Positions 8,194 to 17,577 are shown, numbered from the stretch's first letter. The stretch is DNA of 64,000 bases from Pedobacter nutrimenti (GCF_003208655.1 NZ_QKLU01000005.1:340889-404888); one strand, 5' to 3'. Notes: generated by a model not told the origin, from the sequence alone. Program-made: numbers and translations.

Positions 8194-9927
8194 TTATTTC
8201 TGGAGATCTTCCATCAGCGCATTGATTTTTAGGCCTAGCTTTTCATCTGTCTTATCAAACTCACTTGCCTGGGGCAAAGTTGCATTCACACTGCAGTAGA
8301 ATTTGATTTTTGGTTCTGTTCCAGATGGACGCGCAGAAACAATGCTGCCGTCTTCAGTGACAAACTGCAAAACATCTGATTTTGGAAGACTCAGTTTTGA
8401 TATTTTTCCTGTATTCAAATCCGTTTCCGTACCCAGTTCATAATCTTTTAAGGTACTGACTTTTGAGCCACCAAGGCTGGCAGGAGGGTTGTTCCTGAAT
8501 TTTTCCATCATGGCTTTGATTTCTTCGGCACCTGTTTTACCTTTTTTGGTTAGGGATACCAGTTCTTCTTTATAAAGACCGTGGGTCACATACATGTCAA
8601 TTAAAGCATTGTACAGGCTGCTTCCTTTATCTTTGTAATAAGCGGTCATTTCGGCAATAAAGGCACAGGATATCACTGCATCTTTGTCCCTGACCAGTTC
8701 TCCGACAGAATAGCCATAACTCTCTTCACCACCAACCACAAAAGTTTTCTTGCCCTGAAGGCTGGTGATCAGCTGACCGATCCATTTGAAGCCGGTCAGG
8801 GTATTGTAGCAATCTACTTTTTTAGCTTTTGCTATGGCTTCAATCAGGTTGGAGGTCACGACAGTTTTTACGATATACTGGTTTCCGTCAATTTTTCCTT
8901 TTTCTTCCCAGGCGGTCAGCACATAGTGCACCAGCAAACTGCCGGTTTGATTGCCATTGAGTAAAATCCATTCATTGTTGTTGTTTTTTACGGCAATACC
9001 TACGCGGTCTGCATCAGGATCTGTTGCCAGTACCAGGTCTGCATCAATTTCCTGTGCTTTTTTCAGGGCGAGCGTCATGGCTTCTTTTTCTTCGGGATTT
9101 GGATACACCACCGTAGGGAAATTGCCGTCCGGTTTGCTTTGTTCTTCAACAATGGTCACATTGTCAAAACCAAATTGCGCAAGGGCTTTAGGCACCAGAG
9201 TAATGCCTGTTCCATGAATTGGAGAATACACAATTTTCAGGTCTTTCTGACGGCTGATGGCCTCAGGAGATACAGATAATGCCGTAATCTTGTCCAGGTA
9301 CAGCTGGTCTATTTCTTCCCCGATTAATTCTATGTTGGCATCAATACGGGTAAATTTTACCTCATCAATGGAGGTGATTTTGGCCACTTCATCCATAACA
9401 AGCCGATCATCAGGGGCAGTAAACTGTCCGCCATCGGCGCCATAGGCTTTATAACCATTGTATTCTTTGGGATTGTGGGAAGCCGTTAGCATGACCCCGC
9501 TGCGGCAGCCCAGTTCGCGGATGGCAAAAGAAAGCTCCGGAGTCGGGCGCAGTTCCTTAAAGAAATAAACGTAAATGCCGTTTGCAGAGAATACATCTGC
9601 TGTAATTTTCGCAAACTGGTCGGAGTTGTTCCGGCTGTCGTGGGCAATGGCTACTTTAATTTTTTCGCCCGGATACTTCTTTAACAGGTAATTACTTAAG
9701 CCCTGGGTCGCCGTGCCGATCGTATATTTATTAATACGGTTAGAACCAGCGCCCATAATGCCGCGTAAACCACCGGTACCAAATTCTAAATTTCTGTAAA
9801 AAGCATCGGTTAGTTCTGTATAGGATTCCTGATCAAGCAGGTTTTGAATGTTCTTTTTGGTTTGTTCATCGTAATTGCCATTCAACCATTGGTTTATGGT
9901 TGTCAGGGTACTTTGTTCTAACTGCAT
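8194..9927 (-). CDS. Phospho-sugar mutase (phosphoglucomutase/phosphomannomutase)
   Basis: A 577-residue cytosolic enzyme of the alpha-D-phosphohexomutase superfamily, which moves phosphate between C1 and C6 of a hexose. All four signature sites are present: the phosphoserine loop TASHNPKEYNG (S150), the Mg-binding DPDADR (303-308), the sugar-recognition loop GGEESYG (399-405) and the phosphate-binding RPSGTEPKIKF near the C-terminus. The length fits the large phospho-sugar mutase group, which uses glucose or mannose phosphate. It is a single gene with its own terminator. Confidence 0.9.
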   Translation of the reverse strand: MQLEQSTLTTINQWLNGNYDEQTKKNIQNLLDQESYTELTDAFYRNLEFGTGGLRGIMGAGSNRINKYTIGTATQGLSNYLLKKYPGEKIKVAIAHDSRNNSDQFAKITADVFSANGIYVYFFKELRPTPELSFAIRELGCRSGVMLTASHNPKEYNGYKAYGADGGQFTAPDDRLVMDEVAKITSIDEVKFTRIDANIELIGEEIDQLYLDKITALSVSPEAISRQKDLKIVYSPIHGTGITLVPKALAQFGFDNVTIVEEQSKPDGNFPTVVYPNPEEKEAMTLALKKAQEIDADLVLATDPDADRVGIAVKNNNNEWILLNGNQTGSLLVHYVLTAWEEKGKIDGNQYIVKTVVTSNLIEAIAKAKKVDCYNTLTGFKWIGQLITSLQGKKTFVVGGEESYGYSVGELVRDKDAVISCAFIAEMTAYYKDKGSSLYNALIDMYVTHGLYKEELVSLTKKGKTGAEEIKAMMEKFRNNPPASLGGSKVSTLKDYELGTETDLNTGKISKLSLPKSDVLQFVTEDGSIVSARPSGTEPKIKFYCSVNATLPQASEFDKTDEKLGLKINALMEDLQK

Positions 9928-10171
9928 ATATATTGTTTATGTTTTGTTGAGTTTTTAATATTTAATATCATGTTTTGTTCAGTAGGGGCAAACTTCCTGC
10001 CATTCCAAATTTTATTTTGCTTATATCCTAATTATTACCTTCGTTTTATTTATTTTCACGCCCTGATAGGAAATTCCGGGACTATAACAAAAATATAAAT
10101 AATACGGATAGAATGGATTTATTACCATCAAATAGTAAAGTTTAAATAAACGAAAAAATAACAAAAGAAAA

Positions 10172-11485
10172 ATGAAAGTATTAAAGTTTGGAGGAACTTC
10201 CGTTGGAAGCCCTGAGCGGATGATGAAATTGCTGGATATAATCAATCCGGCTGAAGAACAGATCGTGGTTCTGTCGGCAGTGTCCGGCACCACCAACAGT
10301 TTAGTAGAAATCTCTGGCAAACTTTTAAAGGAAGACAAGCAAAAGGCGTTAACACTGATTAACGCCCTGCATCAGAAATATAATGACTTTGTTGTTGAAC
10401 TGCTGGCAGAAGGGGACTTCAGGGAGCAGGGACAGGAAGTTGTCGATTACCATTTTAATTTTCTTGCTGCCCTGAGTAATGACATGTTTACTCCCATTGA
10501 GGAAAAAGTTGTTTTGGCACAAGGAGAATTACTGTCCACTACTTTATATCACATTTACCTGAAATCCATTGGTGTGCCTTCTGTACTGCTGCCGGCTTTG
10601 GATTTTATGAAAATTGATGAGGACAATGAACCGGATATTCCTTTTACTACAAAAAATCTTCAGCCCTTGCTGGAAAAGCATAAAGGAAATAAATTGTTTA
10701 TTACCCAGGGCTTTATTTGCAGGAACAGTTTTGGCGAAGTAGATAACCTGAGAAGGGGCGGAAGCGATTATACCGCTTCTTTGCTGGGGGCTGCAATTCT
10801 GGCCGAAGAAGTACAAATCTGGACAGATATCGACGGGATGCACAACAATGACCCACGTATTGTAAAGGGCACCAAACCCATTTCGCATTTGTCTTTTGAC
10901 GAAGCGGCCGAGCTGGCTTATTTTGGGGCGAAGATCCTGCACCCGCAATCTGTATTCCCTGCACAAAAATATAAAATACCTGTCCGCTTGCTCAATACCA
11001 TGGAGCCCCAGGCACAGGGTACCCTTATTGCTGCCGACAGTGAAAAAGGAAAAATTAAATCAATTGCAGCAAAAGATGGCATTACGGCAATAAAAATCCA
11101 GTCCAGCAGAATGCTGCTGGCCTATGGCTTTTTAAGAAAGGTGTTTGAAATTTTTGAGCGTTACAAAACGCCTATAGACATGATCACAACTTCAGAGGTT
11201 GCCGTTTCCCTGACCATTGATTTTACAGATAACCTGGATGCGATTGTGAAGGAGCTTCATGCTTTTGGATCGGTAGAAATTGACCGGGATCAAACCATTG
11301 TCTGTGTGGTAGGGGACTTTGGTGCAGAAAAACATGGTTATGCGTCCAGGGTACTGGATGCTTTAAAACATATTCCAATCCGTATGATTTCTTACGGAGG
11401 CAGTAATTATAACATTTCACTGCTGATCAATACCGGGGATAAAACCGAAGCACTCAGAAGCCTGCATAACCGTTTATTCGAATAA
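10172..11485 (+). CDS. lysC: Aspartate kinase
   Basis: 437 residues. The ATP-binding N-terminus is KFGGTSVG (residues 4-11), the amino-acid kinase domain continues to about residue 290 (RRGGSDYTASLLG, WTDIDGM), and two ACT-type regulatory domains follow. It phosphorylates aspartate, the first step towards lysine, threonine and methionine. It lacks a homoserine dehydrogenase domain, so it is the monofunctional form. lysA lies just downstream in the same orientation, separated only by a small opposing ORF, which suggests that this copy serves lysine and diaminopimelate supply. The ACT domains imply allosteric feedback, most likely by lysine (inference). Confidence 0.92.
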   Translation: MKVLKFGGTSVGSPERMMKLLDIINPAEEQIVVLSAVSGTTNSLVEISGKLLKEDKQKALTLINALHQKYNDFVVELLAEGDFREQGQEVVDYHFNFLAALSNDMFTPIEEKVVLAQGELLSTTLYHIYLKSIGVPSVLLPALDFMKIDEDNEPDIPFTTKNLQPLLEKHKGNKLFITQGFICRNSFGEVDNLRRGGSDYTASLLGAAILAEEVQIWTDIDGMHNNDPRIVKGTKPISHLSFDEAAELAYFGAKILHPQSVFPAQKYKIPVRLLNTMEPQAQGTLIAADSEKGKIKSIAAKDGITAIKIQSSRMLLAYGFLRKVFEIFERYKTPIDMITTSEVAVSLTIDFTDNLDAIVKELHAFGSVEIDRDQTIVCVVGDFGAEKHGYASRVLDALKHIPIRMISYGGSNYNISLLINTGDKTEALRSLHNRLFE

Positions 11486-11489
11486 GGTT

Positions 11490-11666
11490 TTACTTTTTCT
11501 TAAGATAAACGACTATAGCGATACATAAAAAGACCAGCAGGATAAAAAAACGGGTTCTCCTGTCATATTCCTTCCTGCTGATCTTTTCTCTCTGGTAATC
11601 AAAATAATTGCCTGCATAGACTAACATCAAACCAACTAAACAAAATATAATCAGATATTTAAACAT
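11490..11666 (-). CDS. Small two-helix membrane protein between lysC and lysA
   Basis: 58 residues from ATG at 11666: a hydrophobic helix (MFKYLIIFCLVGLMLVYAG), a very basic hydrophilic loop (YQREKISRKEYDRRTR), and a second hydrophobic helix ending LKKK. The arrangement looks like a real hairpin membrane protein rather than noise. It fills the whole lysC-lysA interval on the opposite strand. Its start codon is one base from that of lysA, so the promoters of the two genes would have to lie inside each other. No family is recognised. A longer start at 11687 would overlap lysA. Confidence 0.5.
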   Translation of the reverse strand: MFKYLIIFCLVGLMLVYAGNYFDYQREKISRKEYDRRTRFFILLVFLCIAIVVYLKKK

Positions 11667-11667
11667 T

Positions 11668-12825
11668 ATGTTTTCTAATAAAGACATCAGCCATTTTGCA
11701 AATTTAGAAACACCGTTCTATTATTACGATCTTACTTTATTGCAAAATACACTTCAGGCCTGCTCTAATGCTGCAAAGGTGTACAATTTTCATGTTCATT
11801 ATGCAATGAAAGCAAACTTTAATCCGGCAGTGCTTGAAAAGATCAGGTCTACCGGCTTTGGTGCAGATTGTGTGAGTGGAGGTGAAGTAAAAAAAGCAGT
11901 TGAAATTGGTTTTGAGCCTGGAAAAGTAGTGTTTGCTGGTGTGGGTAAATCCGATCAGGAAATCAATGAGGCACTGGACCTTGATATTTTTTGCTTTAAC
12001 GTGGAGTCCATTCAGGAACTGGAAGTAATCAATGAACTGGCCGGAAAAAAAGGTAAAAAAGCGAAAGTTGCCATCCGGATTAATCCGAATGTAGATGCAC
12101 ATACCCATCACAACATTACCACCGGTTTGGACGAGAACAAGTTTGGAATCAATTCCTGGGATTTACCGGCCTGCGCAGAAACCTTAAAAAGCTGCAGTCA
12201 GCTGGAGTTTATCGGCGTTCATTTTCATATTGGTTCACAAATCACCAATCTGGATGTGTACAAAAATTTATGTGTAAGGGTCAATGAATTCGCTTCCTGG
12301 TTTGAGGAACGTGGATTTTTAGTCAAAGTATTGAATGTTGGTGGTGGCCTTGGAATAGATTATCATCAACCTGATGAGCAAATACCTGATTTTGCATCTT
12401 ATTTTAAAATTTTTCAGGATTTTCTGGAAGTCAGACCGAATCAGGAGGTTCATTTTGAGCTTGGAAGGGCATTGGTCGGACAATCGGCTTCTCTGATCAG
12501 CAGGGTGCTGTATGTGAAAAACGGAAAGAAGAAAAATTTCCTGATCCTGGATGCCGGCATGACAGAACTGATGCGGCCTGCTTTATACCAGGCTTATCAT
12601 AAAATTGAAAACATCAGCAGACCAGAAACGGAAGCAGCCATGAAGTACGATGTGGTTGGTCCGATCTGCGAAAGTACAGACTGCTTTGGAAAGGAAGTTG
12701 AACTTCCGGAAACTTTTAGGGGTGATTTAATTGCCTTAAGGAGTACAGGGGCTTATGGAGAAGTGATGGCTTCACACTATAACCTTCGTGAAAATGTAAA
12801 AGTGGAGTTCAGCACTGCAAAATAA
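11668..12825 (+). CDS. lysA: Diaminopimelate decarboxylase
   Basis: 385 residues, fold-type III PLP enzyme that turns meso-diaminopimelate into lysine. The PLP lysine is K48 in HYAMKAN. Other conserved sites are HFHIGSQ, the phosphate-binding VGGGLGIDY, and the active-site CESTD in GPICESTD near the C-terminus. It lies downstream of lysC in the same orientation. A perfect bidirectional terminator follows. Confidence 0.93.
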   Translation: MFSNKDISHFANLETPFYYYDLTLLQNTLQACSNAAKVYNFHVHYAMKANFNPAVLEKIRSTGFGADCVSGGEVKKAVEIGFEPGKVVFAGVGKSDQEINEALDLDIFCFNVESIQELEVINELAGKKGKKAKVAIRINPNVDAHTHHNITTGLDENKFGINSWDLPACAETLKSCSQLEFIGVHFHIGSQITNLDVYKNLCVRVNEFASWFEERGFLVKVLNVGGGLGIDYHQPDEQIPDFASYFKIFQDFLEVRPNQEVHFELGRALVGQSASLISRVLYVKNGKKKNFLILDAGMTELMRPALYQAYHKIENISRPETEAAMKYDVVGPICESTDCFGKEVELPETFRGDLIALRSTGAYGEVMASHYNLRENVKVEFSTAK

Positions 12826-12831
12826 TCTAAA

Positions 12832-12865
12832 AAAAAGCGCCGTATAACATTGTACGGCGCTTTTT
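12832..12865. terminator. Bidirectional terminator between lysA and a convergent gene
   Basis: A 13-bp perfect stem (aaaaagcgccgta at 12832-12844 with its complement at 12853-12865) and 8-base loop. A-tract and T-tract flank the GC core, so it can stop both lysA and the converging SRPBCC operon. Confidence 0.85.
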
Positions 12866-12869
12866 AACT

Positions 12870-13253
12870 TTATTCTTCTTCGAAGAAATCCAGGAGCCCT
12901 CCAAAATAATGCTCCTGTAAACCCTCCGTAAAATCCACAAAATCTTCATCCGGAATATTGGTTTGCACAAATTCCAAAGAAGTCCCTTTTTTATCCGGGT
13001 GCAATTTGATGGTGACCACAGAAGGCTCGGTGTCCTCTCCGAAGTACCATTGCTGTATAATTTTCTTTCCGGGTTCGAAAGCAATGTTTTTGCCTACAAT
13101 ATCCCCATCCCAGAATGAAAATTCCGTTCCGGCTTCCTCCGTGAAATTTACCTCTGCACCTGTCCACAGTTGTATGCTTTGCGCTTTGGTTAAGGCCAGG
13201 TAAACCTCCTGGGGTGGAACAGGAAAGCTGTAATATTTTTTAAATGTTTTCAT
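12870..13253 (-). CDS. START-like (SRPBCC/AHSA1) domain protein
   Basis: 127 residues with the AHSA1-type layout: FPVPPQEVYLALTKAQSIQLWTG at the N-terminus, SFWDGDIVGKNIAFEPGKKI in the middle, and a C-terminal helix GLQEHYFGGLLDFF. Proteins of this fold bind hydrophobic ligands or assist folding; the ligand is unknown. It starts five bases after the stop of the acyl-CoA dehydrogenase gene and is probably cotranscribed with it. Confidence 0.8.
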   Translation of the reverse strand: MKTFKKYYSFPVPPQEVYLALTKAQSIQLWTGAEVNFTEEAGTEFSFWDGDIVGKNIAFEPGKKIIQQWYFGEDTEPSVVTIKLHPDKKGTSLEFVQTNIPDEDFVDFTEGLQEHYFGGLLDFFEEE

Positions 13254-13258
13254 TGTTC

Positions 13259-14449
13259 CTATTTAAATGCGTTTAAGCCGGTGACATCCATTCCGGTAAT
13301 GAGCAGATGGATGTCATGGGTACCTTCATAAGTAACCACAGATTCCAGGTTCATCATATGGCGCATAATAGAGTACTCTCCGGTAATGCCCATTCCGCCA
13401 AGCATTTGTCTGGCATTTCTGGCTATATCCAGGGCAATTTCCACACTGTTTCTTTTGGCCATGGAAATCTGTTCTGCAGAAGCCCTGTTTTCACTTTTCA
13501 GTACACCCAGACGCCAGACCAGCAGTTGGGCTTTGGTAATTTCTGTAACCATTTCCGCCAGCTTTTTTTGTTGCAGCTGGAAGCCCCCAATGGGTTTTCC
13601 AAACTGGATTCTTTCTTTGGAATACCTTAATGCCGTATCGTAACAGTCCATGGCGGCACCCAAAGCACCCCAGGCAATGCCATAGCGGGCCTGGTTCAGG
13701 CAGCCCAATGGTCCTTTAAGGCCCTGGATGTCTGGAAACAAATTGGCTTTAGGGACTTTCACATTGTCAAAGACCAACTCGCCGGTTGCAGAGGCTCTTA
13801 AACTCCATTTGTTGTGGGTTTCAGGTGTACTGAAACCTTCCATTCCGCGTTCTACAACCATTCCCCTGATCTTTCCCGATTCGTCCTTTGCCCAAACAAC
13901 TGCGATATCTGCAAATGGGGCATTGGAAATCCACATTTTGGCTCCATTTAAAATATAATGGTCGCCTTGTTCTTTAATATTGGTGACCATGCCACCAGGG
14001 TTCGAGCCATGGTCAGGTTCGGTTAAACCAAAACAGCCCATCAGTTCTCCGGTGGCCAGTTTGGGAAGGTATTTCTTTTTTTGTTCTTCGGTACCATAAG
14101 CATATATAGGGTACATGACCAGTGAGCCCTGAACCGAGGCCGTAGAACGTATTCCCGAATCGCCCCGTTCAATTTCCTGCATTAAAATGCCATAGGCAAT
14201 GTAATCCAAACCGGCTCCTCCATATTCCAGGGGAATGGTCGGGCCGAAGGCACCGATTTCTCCCAAACCTTTAATCAGGTGCGATGGAAACTCTGCCCGC
14301 TGCGCAAAATCTTCAATGACCGGGCTGACTTCTTTTTTGACCCAGTCACGGGCAGTAGAACGGATCAGTTTATGTTCTTCAGACAACAGCTCATCAATTA
14401 AATAGTAATCAGGTGCTTCGTAGAGATCTTTCTTTCCAGATTTGTTCAT
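13259..14449 (-). CDS. Acyl-CoA dehydrogenase, glutaryl-CoA dehydrogenase-like
   Basis: 396 residues, FAD flavoenzyme. CFGLTEPDHGSNPGGM matches the glutaryl-CoA dehydrogenase version of the ACAD signature. The catalytic base sits in TYEGTHDIH (E375), as in that subgroup. QARYGIAWGALGAA and ARQMLGGMGITGEY are also typical. Glutaryl-CoA dehydrogenase oxidises and decarboxylates glutaryl-CoA to crotonyl-CoA in lysine and tryptophan breakdown; the assignment to this substrate is by resemblance only. First gene of a two-gene unit with the SRPBCC protein; folB is divergent. Confidence 0.85.
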   Translation of the reverse strand: MNKSGKKDLYEAPDYYLIDELLSEEHKLIRSTARDWVKKEVSPVIEDFAQRAEFPSHLIKGLGEIGAFGPTIPLEYGGAGLDYIAYGILMQEIERGDSGIRSTASVQGSLVMYPIYAYGTEEQKKKYLPKLATGELMGCFGLTEPDHGSNPGGMVTNIKEQGDHYILNGAKMWISNAPFADIAVVWAKDESGKIRGMVVERGMEGFSTPETHNKWSLRASATGELVFDNVKVPKANLFPDIQGLKGPLGCLNQARYGIAWGALGAAMDCYDTALRYSKERIQFGKPIGGFQLQQKKLAEMVTEITKAQLLVWRLGVLKSENRASAEQISMAKRNSVEIALDIARNARQMLGGMGITGEYSIMRHMMNLESVVTYEGTHDIHLLITGMDVTGLNAFK

Positions 14450-14616
14450 TTCGATAATATTTGGTTCAGGCTTAAATTCTCGTCTAATTCGGTTAAAGGC
14501 AGGGAAGGTTTTGGAATTTATAAATTTAACCGCTCCTTATGCCATTAGTTACGATCAAAGTTAATAATTTAGCGGAATGGCCGGCTAAAACCCGCTAAAA
14601 AATTAAAGTTATACCA

Positions 14617-14976
14617 ATGCTGATACAAACCGTTGCACTTAAAGAGGTGAAATTCTTTTCCTTACATGGCTATTATCCTGAAGAACAACGAACAGGGAAT
14701 CATTTTCTGGTCAGTGCAGAAGTTACCTTTGTTCCTACCGGTGATTCCGAAAATTTGCAGCACACCGTTAACTACGAAGTACTCAACAGCATCATGAGGG
14801 AAGAGATGGCCCGGACCCAAAAAATGCTGGAAACTGTTGTGCGCAATATGCTCGACCGAATTCTGTCTTTCTATCCTTTTTTGCTGACGGCCGAAGTGGG
14901 TATAAAAAAACTCCATCCGCCCATGCCCGGTGAAATTGGGCATTCCTTTGTACAGCTGCGTTACAACGCTGAGTAA
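14617..14976 (+). CDS. folB: Dihydroneopterin aldolase
   Basis: 119 residues of the tunnelling-fold aldolase family in folate synthesis; it converts 7,8-dihydroneopterin to 6-hydroxymethyl-dihydropterin and glycolaldehyde. Supporting motifs are LKEVKFFSLHGYYPEEQRTG at the N-terminus and the C-terminal KKLHPPMPG with the conserved Lys. Length is normal. It sits upstream of a FAD-linked oxidase gene, 45 bases away, with which it may share a transcript although the functions are unrelated. Confidence 0.85.
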   Translation: MLIQTVALKEVKFFSLHGYYPEEQRTGNHFLVSAEVTFVPTGDSENLQHTVNYEVLNSIMREEMARTQKMLETVVRNMLDRILSFYPFLLTAEVGIKKLHPPMPGEIGHSFVQLRYNAE

Positions 14977-15021
14977 AATTCTGAAAACCTAACCCATACC
15001 ATATATTAAACCTGTTACTTC

Positions 15022-16419
15022 ATGCAATACACTAAAATTACTTCAACGTTCCTGGATCAAATTAAAGAAGCTGTTGGGGCCGCCAATGTTTTTACAGACG
15101 AGGAATCCCTGGCCAATTATGCTCATGATGAAACTGAAGATCTAAAATACTTTCCGGAAGTTGTCGTGAAACCGGTGGATACCGTTTCTGTTTCTGCCCT
15201 GTTAAAATTATGCAACGAAAATCATGTGCCGGTAACCCCTCGTGGTGGTGGTACAGGCCTGAGCGGTGCGGCATTGCCTGTTTTTGGTGGTGTGTTGCTT
15301 TCCATGGAGAAATTTAAAAAAATCATCAATATAGATACCCAGAACCTGCAGGCTACCGTGGAGCCTGGTGTCATTACCGAAGAATTTATGGATGCAGTGG
15401 CCGAACAAGGCCTGTTGTATCCTGTAGATCCCTCCAGTAAAGGGTCTTGTTTTATCGGTGGAAACGTAGCCCACGGTTCTGGTGGCCCCCGGGTAGTTAA
15501 ATATGGTACCATCAGGGAGTATATCCTTAACCTTGAAGTGGTATTGCCTACCGGTGAGGTGATCTGGACAGGGGCCAATACTTTAAAGTATGCTTCAGGC
15601 TATAACCTCACCCAGTTGATGATTGGTTCTGAGGGTACGCTGGGTGTAGTGACCAAAATTGTCACCAAACTGATTCCAAAGCCTACTCAAAGTGTATTGA
15701 TGATGGCTTCTTTTGCTGAAAATGAAGAGGCCTGCGGTGCCGTATCTGCTATTTTCAGGGCTGGGATTATTCCTTCTGCTTTGGAATTTATGGAAAGAAA
15801 AGGAGTGGAGTGGGTTATAAAATACGATGACATTAAGTTTGATCTGAAAGACAATGTGAATGCCTTTCTGATGCTGGAATTTGATGGAGACGATTTGGAT
15901 CACATTTTCAAGGACTGCGAAAAAGCCAATCAGGTACTGGAACAATTTAACTGTACCGATGTGCTTTTTGCCGATACCGCCCAGCAAAAAGAAGAGATCT
16001 GGAGAATCAGAAGGACCATGCCAGAATCGGTAAAATCCAATTCAATTTATAAAGAGGAAGATACCGTAGTGCCAAGGGCGACCTTGCCGCAATTAATTAA
16101 AGGCATTAAGGAAATTGGTGCACGGTATGGTTTTGAAAGTGTTTGTTATGGTCATGCTGGTGATGGAAACCTGCATGTAAACATCATTAAGGCTGGAATG
16201 AGCGATGAAGACTGGAAAAATAAACTCAAAGATGGTATCGTCGAGATTTTTGAACTGACCAGCCAGCTGGGGGGTACCATTTCCGGGGAGCATGGAATAG
16301 GCCTGGTTCAGCGGGAGTTTATGTCCATTAAATACAGCGAGGTACACCTTAATTTAATGAGAAGCATCAAAAAAGTCTTTGATCCAAACAGTATTTTAAA
16401 TCCGGGCAAGATTTTTTAA
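15022..16419 (+). CDS. FAD-linked oxidase, GlcD/D-lactate dehydrogenase type
   Basis: 465 residues. The N-terminal PCMH-type FAD domain has TPRGGGTGLSGAA and the later GGNVAHGSGGPR. The C-terminal cap carries CYGHAGDGNLHVN and TISGEHGIGLVQ, the hallmarks of glycolate oxidase subunit GlcD and D-lactate dehydrogenases. It oxidises a D-2-hydroxy acid to a 2-oxo acid and passes electrons on, probably to the quinone pool. Single-subunit length and absence of GlcE/GlcF neighbours favour a D-lactate-type enzyme, but the substrate is not fixed by sequence. A strong terminator follows. Confidence 0.87.
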   Translation: MQYTKITSTFLDQIKEAVGAANVFTDEESLANYAHDETEDLKYFPEVVVKPVDTVSVSALLKLCNENHVPVTPRGGGTGLSGAALPVFGGVLLSMEKFKKIINIDTQNLQATVEPGVITEEFMDAVAEQGLLYPVDPSSKGSCFIGGNVAHGSGGPRVVKYGTIREYILNLEVVLPTGEVIWTGANTLKYASGYNLTQLMIGSEGTLGVVTKIVTKLIPKPTQSVLMMASFAENEEACGAVSAIFRAGIIPSALEFMERKGVEWVIKYDDIKFDLKDNVNAFLMLEFDGDDLDHIFKDCEKANQVLEQFNCTDVLFADTAQQKEEIWRIRRTMPESVKSNSIYKEEDTVVPRATLPQLIKGIKEIGARYGFESVCYGHAGDGNLHVNIIKAGMSDEDWKNKLKDGIVEIFELTSQLGGTISGEHGIGLVQREFMSIKYSEVHLNLMRSIKKVFDPNSILNPGKIF

Positions 16420-16435
16420 AGTTTAATAAATATAT

Positions 16436-16473
16436 AACCGGCTGAGCAAGATGATTTGTTCAGCCGGTTTTTT
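16436..16473 (+). terminator. Rho-independent terminator after the FAD-linked oxidase
   Basis: A 14-bp stem (aaccggctgagcaa with ttgttcagccggtt, one G-T pair), a 6-base loop and a T-run at 16468-16473. Confidence 0.85.
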
Positions 16474-16490
16474 ATTGCCCTGCCGGGAAT

Positions 16491-16922
16491 TTAGCTGCTG
16501 GCCAACTGTTCAAATTGCAGCATTTTGTTTTTCTCGTCTTCCGGTATCGGGGTGGCCTTCTGCGTTTGATAATCAAAAGCTACACAAACGGTTTTGCCTT
16601 TACTGCAAACGGTTTCTTTGTTGCTTTCTGTTTTTACGATTAAGTAATCCAGGTCAAAACTGCTTTTGCCAATTCTGGAGGTTCGGACATAAATGTGGAC
16701 CTTGTCTTCCAGAAATATAGGCGTAATGTATTCTAGTTCTGCTTTTGCAATCACCACACCTGTTTTTTTCCAATCCCATTTTACGGCCTGTTTCCAGTAT
16801 TTGGTCCTGGCAATTTCCAGGTAAGTGAAATACACGGCATTGTTTGCATGCCCCAGCATATCGAAGTCCGCAAAACGCATTTCCAAATTGGTTTTATACT
16901 TAAAACTGCCTAATTGATCCAT
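16491..16922 (-). CDS. Hot-dog fold acyl-CoA thioesterase (4HBT/YbgC type)
   Basis: 143 residues. RFADFDMLGHANNAVYFTYLE is the 4HBT thioesterase signature, with the catalytic Asp in the ADFDMLGHANN stretch. The following ARTKYW and VRTSRIGKSSFDLDY strands fit the family. It cleaves acyl-CoA or acyl-ACP thioesters in the cytosol; chain-length preference is unknown. Single gene, convergent with the FAD oxidase. Confidence 0.85.
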   Translation of the reverse strand: MDQLGSFKYKTNLEMRFADFDMLGHANNAVYFTYLEIARTKYWKQAVKWDWKKTGVVIAKAELEYITPIFLEDKVHIYVRTSRIGKSSFDLDYLIVKTESNKETVCSKGKTVCVAFDYQTQKATPIPEDEKNKMLQFEQLASS

Positions 16923-17051
16923 GTTTACTGTCTTTTTGTCTTGTTGTTTTTGTTTTTTGTGTCAAAATGTCTTTAAAATCATAAAAATAGGCTTTGGTAT
17001 GAGTGTTGAACAATGGGAATTATAAATATTTAAAAAAATAAAAATTAACAA

Positions 17052-17057
17052 TAGGAG
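17052..17057 (+). promoter_or_regulatory. Shine-Dalgarno-like ribosome-binding site of the small heat-shock gene
   Basis: The sequence taggag lies about nine bases before the ATG at 17067. A purine-rich site at this spacing stands out because nearly all other genes in the window lack one. It fits a gene that must be translated strongly on induction (inference). Confidence 0.5.
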
Positions 17058-17066
17058 AACACAACC

Positions 17067-17498
17067 ATGACTTTAGTAAATTTTAACAACAGAACCAGAA
17101 ACACAGCGCCTTATTTTAACAATTTTTTTGACTCATTGTTTAATGAAGCTTTAAATAAAAATTTAACCGTTAACAAGGTCCCTGGGGTAAACATCCTGGA
17201 ATCCGATACGGACTACAAAATTGAGCTGGCTGCTCCTGGTTTGAACAAAGAAGATTTTCAAATCAATTTGAAAAAAGATACCCTGTCAGTATGGGCAGAG
17301 AAAAAAGTAAACGAAGAAGATAAAAAAGCGTACAGCCGTAAAGAGTTTGATTATTTTTCTTTCGCAAGATCTTTCGTTTTACCTGAAAGTGTTGATGGCG
17401 ATAAAATCAGCGCAGAATATATCAATGGTATTTTAAACATTACTATTGGTAAAAAAGATGAAAGTAAAACTGAAAACAAAGAAATAAAAGTTTCATAA
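17067..17498 (+). CDS. Small heat-shock protein (Hsp20/alpha-crystallin)
   Basis: 143 residues. The alpha-crystallin domain spans about residues 38-137: VNILESDTDYKIELAAPGL, the Hsp20 strand pattern DFQINLKKDTLSVWAEK, and the closing signature SAEYINGILNITIGKK. The N-terminal arm is short (SLFNEALNKN). It is an ATP-independent holdase that binds unfolding proteins. Single gene with its own ribosome-binding site and a strong terminator downstream, followed by an unusual repeat array. Confidence 0.9.
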   Translation: MTLVNFNNRTRNTAPYFNNFFDSLFNEALNKNLTVNKVPGVNILESDTDYKIELAAPGLNKEDFQINLKKDTLSVWAEKKVNEEDKKAYSRKEFDYFSFARSFVLPESVDGDKISAEYINGILNITIGKKDESKTENKEIKVS

Positions 17499-17522
17499 TA
17501 AGTAAGGTTTGGTTTAAGGTTG

Positions 17523-17557
17523 GTAAGGGTGTGCTGGGAGGCACGCCCTTACTTGTT
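17523..17557 (+). terminator. Terminator of the small heat-shock gene
   Basis: A 12-bp stem (gtaagggtgtgc at 17523-17534 with gcacgcccttac at 17541-17552, one G-T pair), 6-base loop, then ttgttt. Its 3' half is carried again in the downstream duplicated unit, but there the 5' half is changed. Confidence 0.75.
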
Positions 17558-17577
17558 TATAAAAACGACTGTTTTGT

